Below, piece after piece: positions 59,006 through 64,000 of a stretch of 64,000 nt of DNA. The notes beneath the pieces are model-generated. The model was not told the DNA's origin and made no database searches. It saw nothing but the letters and a program-made list of their open reading frames with translations. The position numbers and the translations under genes were made by a program. Position 1 is the first letter of the stretch. Each line of letters opens with the position of its first letter. Origin of the DNA: Pedobacter cryoconitis (GTDB taxonomy: Bacteria; Bacteroidota; Bacteroidia; Sphingobacteriales; Sphingobacteriaceae); the NCBI GenBank assembly GCA_019352875.1, contig JAAAFW010000015.1:1759090-1823089 (forward strand), written 5' to 3'.

Positions 59006-59833
59006 ATGAAAAACACAACTCAATTAGGCGCTTTTAGCAGCAAACACAGCCCTGCGAAAGGCTTTCTTTATTTCTCTTATTTTATATTCGTTTTATTTTC
59101 AGGTATTTCCGGACTCATTTATTTCAAAGGCATCCTCGCAGTAAAAGAAGGACGTATGAACTTTTCCGGCGACATTAATATGCTTTATTGGGTTATCGCA
59201 TTTATTATGGGGCTTGCACTTATCATTTTATTTTCAGTTTATAAAATGACCCGGGGAAAGACACATCATTTATATGAAAACGGAATTATTACCGAAGATG
59301 GCGGACAAAGTAAAACCCGCTTTTTCCAGGATATGGAAGACATTTATTTATTCAGTTCCGGTAAAAGTTTTACGACTAACAACCTTGCATTCCGCAATCG
59401 GTCGGAAGGAGATTGGGAAATATTGACTGTACGTTACAGCAAAGTCTTTAAAGCAATCAATTACATTAATGACCGGCATGCTCATCTCTACGTTGACAAA
59501 ATTTTAGAGGAGCTTGAAAATAATAAAAGTGTAACTTTTCATTATATCAGTTACGGGACCTCTCTCCAAAAAAGGATATTTGCTACAGGTACAGGCTCTT
59601 TTCTTAAAGTAGAACCTAAAGATATTATTGTATATAAAGATCGTCTTGTTATCGACTCTAAAACTATCCTGATCTCCAACCTGGAACGCTTCTCCGTGAA
59701 CAACTGGATTAATCAGATAAGTCTCTATAATAAACAAAATGAGGTCGTATTCAGTACTGCAACTAATGGAATCTTCAGTGGAAGGAGCTTTATTACATTG
59801 ATGGACATCCTCATTAACCAAACCAGATCATAA
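59006..59833 (+). CDS. Uncharacterised two-helix membrane protein (DUF6585-like)
   Basis: A 275-residue protein with two membrane helices (about 20-46 and 60-84). A beta-rich cytoplasmic part follows: LYENGIITEDGGQSKTRFFQ, YLFSSGKSFTTNNLAFRNRS, then IVYKDRLVIDSKTILISNLE. The layout resembles DUF6585-type or PH-like domain proteins, but I cannot be sure. Composition matches the region. Function unknown. Confidence 0.65.
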   Translation: MKNTTQLGAFSSKHSPAKGFLYFSYFIFVLFSGISGLIYFKGILAVKEGRMNFSGDINMLYWVIAFIMGLALIILFSVYKMTRGKTHHLYENGIITEDGGQSKTRFFQDMEDIYLFSSGKSFTTNNLAFRNRSEGDWEILTVRYSKVFKAINYINDRHAHLYVDKILEELENNKSVTFHYISYGTSLQKRIFATGTGSFLKVEPKDIIVYKDRLVIDSKTILISNLERFSVNNWINQISLYNKQNEVVFSTATNGIFSGRSFITLMDILINQTRS

Positions 59834-60055
59834 AGCACTCTTGGTCGGGTCTTGTGCTGGTGTTGTTCGTAGTTGACCTATTTTTCTAAGGGTTTCGCCT
59901 ATCCGTAGCCTATCTTTGACTCGAATTTAGATAAAACAGATTATATAAATGACGTTTAACAATCTGCAGTTTCAGGCAATTCGCTTGTAATACCCCAGCA
60001 AGGGCAGCTTCACGGTTACTCTTTTTGTTTTTCCGATGAGGAACGTACATAAAAA
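59834..60055. other. Gene-free stretch with repeat-related words
   Basis: About 220 bases without a gene. GTTGACCTAT at 59872-59881 is the reverse complement of 101-110, where the window-start repeats lie. CGTAGTTGACCTAT and CGTAGCCTATCTTTGACTCG (59868-59925 region) look like degenerate copies of the same word. Possibly a dispersed intergenic repeat or a decayed mobile element. Confidence 0.4.
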
Positions 60056-60087
60056 AAGGCCTGTCAGACTCACATCTGACAGGCCTT
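60056..60087. terminator. Strong terminator of the M14 peptidase gene
   Basis: AAGGCCTGTCAGA and TCTGACAGGCCTT form a perfect 13-base stem around CTCACA; a run of A residues on its left makes it a T-tailed terminator for the minus-strand gene. Confidence 0.85.
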
Positions 60088-60110
60088 CGACCTTCGAGGC
60101 TGACGATTAT

Positions 60111-62678
60111 CTAAAACCTTCCTCCTGAAATCTCACCTCCAAAGAAGATTGAATTCAGAAATAACCTGTCTGTCCCATGCCAGTAATGTCTGTAATTTGG
60201 ATCTTCTGCAAACAGAATCACGGTACCCGCGCCTGCAGAAGCTACCAAAATAGCCGCACTGTTACTGATCTTGGCTCTATTATCCTTTGAAACATACCCG
60301 CTAACATAAGCTTCAGGTAAATACTGTGCTACTGTTGCATATTTATCTTTTGAAGGCTGCAGAATAGTCGTTCCTGTTTTAGTAAAGAATACTTTCCTGT
60401 CTGTCAGACCGAACGCAATCGGATTACTCAGATCTACATCTGCCAGAAAGATTCCACCGTTAATTCTTTTAGCAGTTTCTGTCTCTGATTTTGTAACATA
60501 GTCCAGTCTTTGCGCAGCTCCTTTTTTAGCAGAAGCAGAATCAGTATATAATTTTTCCTGCACAAATTTCTCTTTGATTACCCATTCAGAAGCATTTCTG
60601 AATGTGATTAAAGTACCACCTGCATTTACCCAGTTTCTGATTTTTTCAACACTGCGTTTATCCAATGCATCGTAATTTCCGGATACCAGTACCAATGAGC
60701 TGTAGCGTGACAGATCTGTTCTGCCCAAATTACCGGCTTCAAGTTTAGTTACCGGCAAGTTCAATTGCTGGTTTAGTAAGAACCAAACCTCTCCCGCCTC
60801 ACCGGCTGTGATACCTGTTCCGGTTAGTAAAGCCACTTCTGGTTTTTTAACCGTACGGATATTATTACTGCCTAAGTCAATACCTTCCAGGCTAAATCCT
60901 GTTCCTGTACTTTGAAATTGCAGACCGGCTACAATTCCAGCCTGCTGTACTGCCTTATATAGACTGTCTGCTGATACTTCCTGGTTGGCTACTGGTATAA
61001 CCAGTGAACCATAACTAAAAGTCTGCTTACCGGTTGCAGTATTAGCCGTAAATGGCTTGTATGTCGCTTTAACACGAATACCTCTCTTCTGTAAATCATA
61101 TAAAGCACGAGATGCATTATAGTCAGACCAGTCTAGCAGATAAGCGTAAGTGCTTTTTGTCAATGCAGGTGCTGCCTTTAATTGCGGAGCCTTTTCAACT
61201 GCATTTCCCAAAGCAGGCAATACTTTTAATTTGGCATATTTCAATCCATATGCATGAATTACAGACCACGACGTATTATCATAGAAAGCACTGTCTTTCA
61301 ACTTAGCTGTTTCCTCAAATATGGAGTGAACAATACGGAAATTAGGTTGTACTGATGGTACAATAAAAGCTTTGCCTTTTTCAAATTTCTTACCATCAAC
61401 AGTCAGATCCTGATCGAGCGGATAAACCTTCAGACGGTGTGTTAAGGTCAGATCCAGTAATTTCTGAGTTAAAGAAAGGTCTTTGCTATCTCCGAAAACA
61501 AATCCTTTAGCCGGGTTAGCCCTTCCCTGATCCAATGCTGACTGGAAGAATTCTTTCTGTAATTTAAATAAGTTCAGTTTTTCAGCAACAGCACCTTTAA
61601 CTGTCGATAGTCCGCTTGTCAGCTGGTTCCTGATCGTAAATGGAAAAGTAACCAGGCCATTATCACTTTCCTGTACTATTCCGCGTGAGCTTCCTTGTTC
61701 AAAAGTTACACCCACTGCACCAAAGAAATCCGGGTAGGTAGAACCATAAATTGGTGATACGTTATCAAAAGCCTCCTTGGTAAAATAAAGCGAGCCGATT
61801 TTATCCAGTGCCTCCACATGATATTTAGCCAGCGTAGCGTTAAAATCATAGGATGCTTTAGGCAAAATCGGACTTTCATGTCCCGCTGGTGAAGGTTCAA
61901 AATAATAAGTACTGCTCGTGCCCATTTCATGAAAATCGATATGAACATTCGGATACCATTGGTGGAAAAAAGCCAGTCTGTTCTGACTTTCCACTTGTGC
62001 AGCACTTAACCAATCCCTGTTCAAATCTGTAAAGAAGTGATTAGTTCTGCCTGCCGGCCATCCTTCCTGGTGTTCTTTATCTGCCGGATCTGAAACCGGA
62101 GGAAATGATTTGTAGGCATTATGCCAATTTGCAGCCCGGTCTCTTCCATCAGGATTCAGAGATGGATCGATCAGGACTACAGCCTCCTGCAACCATTTAG
62201 TGGTTTCAGGATTCTGGTTCGCCGCCAGGTAATAAGCAGTTAATAAAGCTGCTTCTCCACTTGAGGTTTCATTTCCATGAACACTATAGCCTAGTAATAC
62301 CACAACAGGTGAACTAGCACCCAGGATAGTCTTTGCCGGATCTGCCAGTGTTACGTGTTCTTTACGGATATCCTCAATTTTATTATAGTTAGCCGCTGCA
62401 GTTATCGTAGCGATCAACTGCGGTCTTTCTTCATAGGTCTTCCCGATAAATTGCAGGTGTACACGGTCAGATGTCCTTTCCAGTTCTTTGAAATAGGAGA
62501 CAATTTGATCATGACGTGTATAGTGACTTCCTATTGGATAGCCCAGAAATTGTTCCGGCGTAGGTACCTTTGGGTCAAACTGACCGGCGCCCGGGAAAAA
62601 GTATTGCTGCTGTGCCCGGGCCAGGCCGGCCAGAAAAACCAGAGACAGACTTAGTAAAAGTGATTTGTGTAGTTTCAT
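60111..62678 (-). CDS. Secreted M14-family zinc carboxypeptidase
   Basis: An 855-residue exported protein (signal KSLLLSLSLVFLAGLARAQQ). Residues about 45-330 are an M14 peptidase domain: zinc-ligand segment YSVHGNETSSGEAALL (about 132-147, HxxE), SLNPDGRDRAANWH, DLNRDW, and the third ligand in VHIDFHEMGTSSTYYF. The C-terminal half looks like a glutamine-amidotransferase-like or Rossmann-type domain (LVLVSGNYDALDKRSVEKIR, WVNAGGTLITF). It probably trims peptides in the periplasm. It is downstream of a SusD gene on the same strand, with a 26-base gap. Confidence 0.9.
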   Translation of the reverse strand: MKLHKSLLLSLSLVFLAGLARAQQQYFFPGAGQFDPKVPTPEQFLGYPIGSHYTRHDQIVSYFKELERTSDRVHLQFIGKTYEERPQLIATITAAANYNKIEDIRKEHVTLADPAKTILGASSPVVVLLGYSVHGNETSSGEAALLTAYYLAANQNPETTKWLQEAVVLIDPSLNPDGRDRAANWHNAYKSFPPVSDPADKEHQEGWPAGRTNHFFTDLNRDWLSAAQVESQNRLAFFHQWYPNVHIDFHEMGTSSTYYFEPSPAGHESPILPKASYDFNATLAKYHVEALDKIGSLYFTKEAFDNVSPIYGSTYPDFFGAVGVTFEQGSSRGIVQESDNGLVTFPFTIRNQLTSGLSTVKGAVAEKLNLFKLQKEFFQSALDQGRANPAKGFVFGDSKDLSLTQKLLDLTLTHRLKVYPLDQDLTVDGKKFEKGKAFIVPSVQPNFRIVHSIFEETAKLKDSAFYDNTSWSVIHAYGLKYAKLKVLPALGNAVEKAPQLKAAPALTKSTYAYLLDWSDYNASRALYDLQKRGIRVKATYKPFTANTATGKQTFSYGSLVIPVANQEVSADSLYKAVQQAGIVAGLQFQSTGTGFSLEGIDLGSNNIRTVKKPEVALLTGTGITAGEAGEVWFLLNQQLNLPVTKLEAGNLGRTDLSRYSSLVLVSGNYDALDKRSVEKIRNWVNAGGTLITFRNASEWVIKEKFVQEKLYTDSASAKKGAAQRLDYVTKSETETAKRINGGIFLADVDLSNPIAFGLTDRKVFFTKTGTTILQPSKDKYATVAQYLPEAYVSGYVSKDNRAKISNSAAILVASAGAGTVILFAEDPNYRHYWHGTDRLFLNSIFFGGEISGGRF

Positions 62679-62704
62679 ATAATGGTTTGCGTTGATTTTC
62701 GAAA

Positions 62705-64000
62705 TTAATAACCTGGGTTTTGTACAACATCCGGATCAGAAAGGATATCTGAATAAGGGATAGGAAACAGCCAGAAATTCGGGTTAGTCACTCCAAGCAC
62801 CTCTCCTGTTTTTTTGGTTCTGGCCAGATCGAACCAGCGGTGTGCTTCGAAAGCGAACTCTAAACTGTTTTCGTCTGCTATTGCCTGAAGTACCTGTTCT
62901 TTATTGCCACCGGTAAATGGTGCAACACCAGCCCTGTTTCTGATTACATTCAGATCTGCTCTGGCACCATCCAGATTACCTGAATTTGCCCTTGCTTCCG
63001 CACGGATCAGGTATAATTCTGCAATCCTGATTAAGTAAGCAGGGTCCACACTTACACCAGCAGTGTTATACAATACCCCATAAACTGTAGTTCCTGAACC
63101 AGCCACTAAGGTTTTTCTGCTTCCGCCAATTGCAGGATTATTGATTTTAGCAACAAAACTGTCTGAAGGTTTAAGCGTAAACTGTCCACCGGAAGAACTT
63201 GGGTACCAAAGATTCCAGAAACTGTTTCTGTCATTTGCAGAAAAGCTTAGTTCCAGAACTGATTCAGAACTTAAGAAAGGACTTGTAAAAAACGTTTTAT
63301 AATTGTCTACCAGTTTAAATTTAGGCTGATTGATGACTTGAGTTGCATAGGCTTCCGCTTCTGTCCAGTTTTCCCTGTACAGATTCAGGCGGGCACGCAA
63401 GGCTCTTGCAGTACTTTTTTGAGCCCGGTTACGGGTATTGGCATCGTCTGCAGGCAGTAATTCTTCTGCCTTAACCAGATCTGCCAAAACCTGATCGTAA
63501 GTCTGGGCGAGCGTACTTCTTTTCACACCTTTCAGTGCATTCAAATCTACTGTTGGATTTAACTGGATTTGGACTCCTCCCCAGCCTCTGCCCAGATCAA
63601 AATATCCAATGGCACGCAGAAAATAAGCTTCTCCAAGTATCTTATTCTTCTCTTCCGGGGTCAAAAGCGGATCATTTACTCCGGGAATACCCGCAATCAC
63701 ACTATTTGCAGAATTGATCATGCGATATATTTTTCTATAGGCAGAAACAGTAATCACATTGTCTGTAGGAATCGCATTTTGGTCCAGCTGCAGGTATTCA
63801 CTTAGCGTACCGTTAAAAATCACGTTATCTGCTGTTATCGTACCCAGAGTCGGATAATCTGCACTATAGTAATTTTGCAGACCATCATATGTCCCGATAA
63901 TTGCAGCCCTGGCAGTACCGGCGTCAATAATTGCAGATGCTGTTGGTAAAGCATTATTAGGTACTACATCTAAATATTTTTTGCAGGAACCAAACAGCAA
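62705..64000 (-). CDS. SusD/RagB-family nutrient-binding lipoprotein (5' end outside window)
   Basis: The gene runs off the right end. The visible 431 residues begin LLFGSCKKYLDVVPNNALPT, where the Cys after FGS is the likely lipidated residue, so only the signal peptide is missing. SusD features: TPR-like helices at about 60-220 (NSANSVIAGIPGV, EAYFLRAIGYFDLGRGWGGV) and the C-terminal domain with AELYLIRAEARANSGNLDGA and FEAHRWFDLARTKK. SusD proteins bind glycans or peptides on the outer membrane with a SusC partner, expected just upstream, outside the window. Confidence 0.92.
   Translation of the reverse strand: MLFGSCKKYLDVVPNNALPTASAIIDAGTARAAIIGTYDGLQNYYSADYPTLGTITADNVIFNGTLSEYLQLDQNAIPTDNVITVSAYRKIYRMINSANSVIAGIPGVNDPLLTPEEKNKILGEAYFLRAIGYFDLGRGWGGVQIQLNPTVDLNALKGVKRSTLAQTYDQVLADLVKAEELLPADDANTRNRAQKSTARALRARLNLYRENWTEAEAYATQVINQPKFKLVDNYKTFFTSPFLSSESVLELSFSANDRNSFWNLWYPSSSGGQFTLKPSDSFVAKINNPAIGGSRKTLVAGSGTTVYGVLYNTAGVSVDPAYLIRIAELYLIRAEARANSGNLDGARADLNVIRNRAGVAPFTGGNKEQVLQAIADENSLEFAFEAHRWFDLARTKKTGEVLGVTNPNFWLFPIPYSDILSDPDVVQNPGY

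Noticed and set aside
63998..64000. TTG at the right edge as the start of the SusD gene
   Set aside because: It encodes Leu within the lipoprotein signal; the true start must lie outside the window.

Overview
The window looks like a chromosome segment from a Bacteroidota member, most likely a Pedobacter-like Sphingobacteriaceae. Support: a fused CcoN-CcoO cbb3 oxidase, a SusD lipoprotein, DUF4397, DUF4142, DUF2911 and DUF5362 proteins, many short SPII lipoproteins, and promoters carrying the Bacteroidota -7 element TAnnTTTG. The assignment is by gene content, not by search. No CRISPR array, rRNA, prophage or intact insertion sequence was seen.

Respiration island (about 0.2-26 kb). Cytochrome bd oxidase (cydAB) and a type II NADH dehydrogenase come first. 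A GntR regulator with a TSUP permease operon, an MFS exporter/LysR pair, ribB and an orphan histidine kinase follow. Then comes a full cbb3 cluster: ccoI, ccoS, ccoNO, ccoQ, ccoP, ccoG, ccoH and a DsbD_2/TauE-like protein. Convergent to it is an operon of a small cysteine-tailed protein plus hemN. Its neighbour is a two-component system with a soluble FixL-type heme-PAS kinase (proximal His62, distal Arg82) and a response regulator whose output is an FNR-type domain (E317, S320, R321 in the recognition helix). Divergent from the kinase is a 611-residue uncharacterised protein with nitronate-monooxygenase-like flavin loops and a cysteine cluster. TGA-N6-TCA sites of FNR type lie in front of ccoI, the 611-residue gene and the small-protein/hemN operon. 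I read this as one oxygen-sensing regulon with two undescribed members, and it is my main candidate for a new system.

Middle region (26-45 kb). DUF4142 and DUF2911 secreted proteins; a PIG-L deacetylase / 43-residue membrane peptide / sodium-solute symporter operon; a LEA lipoprotein; a 52-residue membrane peptide; DoxX and TetR; a YihY/BrkB protein; and a J-domain/KTSC fusion. Next is a metal-efflux locus: tatA, OmpR-type regulator, kinase, TolC, adaptor and CzcA-type pump. Helically phased TTTAAT repeats (11-bp period) stand before tatA and before tolC.

Right region (44-64 kb). Small SRPBCC and DUF5362 genes, ychF, mgtE, a probable outer-membrane gene remnant, and a second OmpR/kinase pair followed by USP and bestrophin genes with their own 11-bp phased repeats. 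Then a DUF4397 lipoprotein, an ECF sigma factor with a probable two-membrane anti-sigma protein, tRNA-Arg(CCG), a GlxA-type regulator next to gapdh, an orphan MNT nucleotidyltransferase, a membrane protein, an M14 metallopeptidase and the 3' part of a susD gene cut by the window end.
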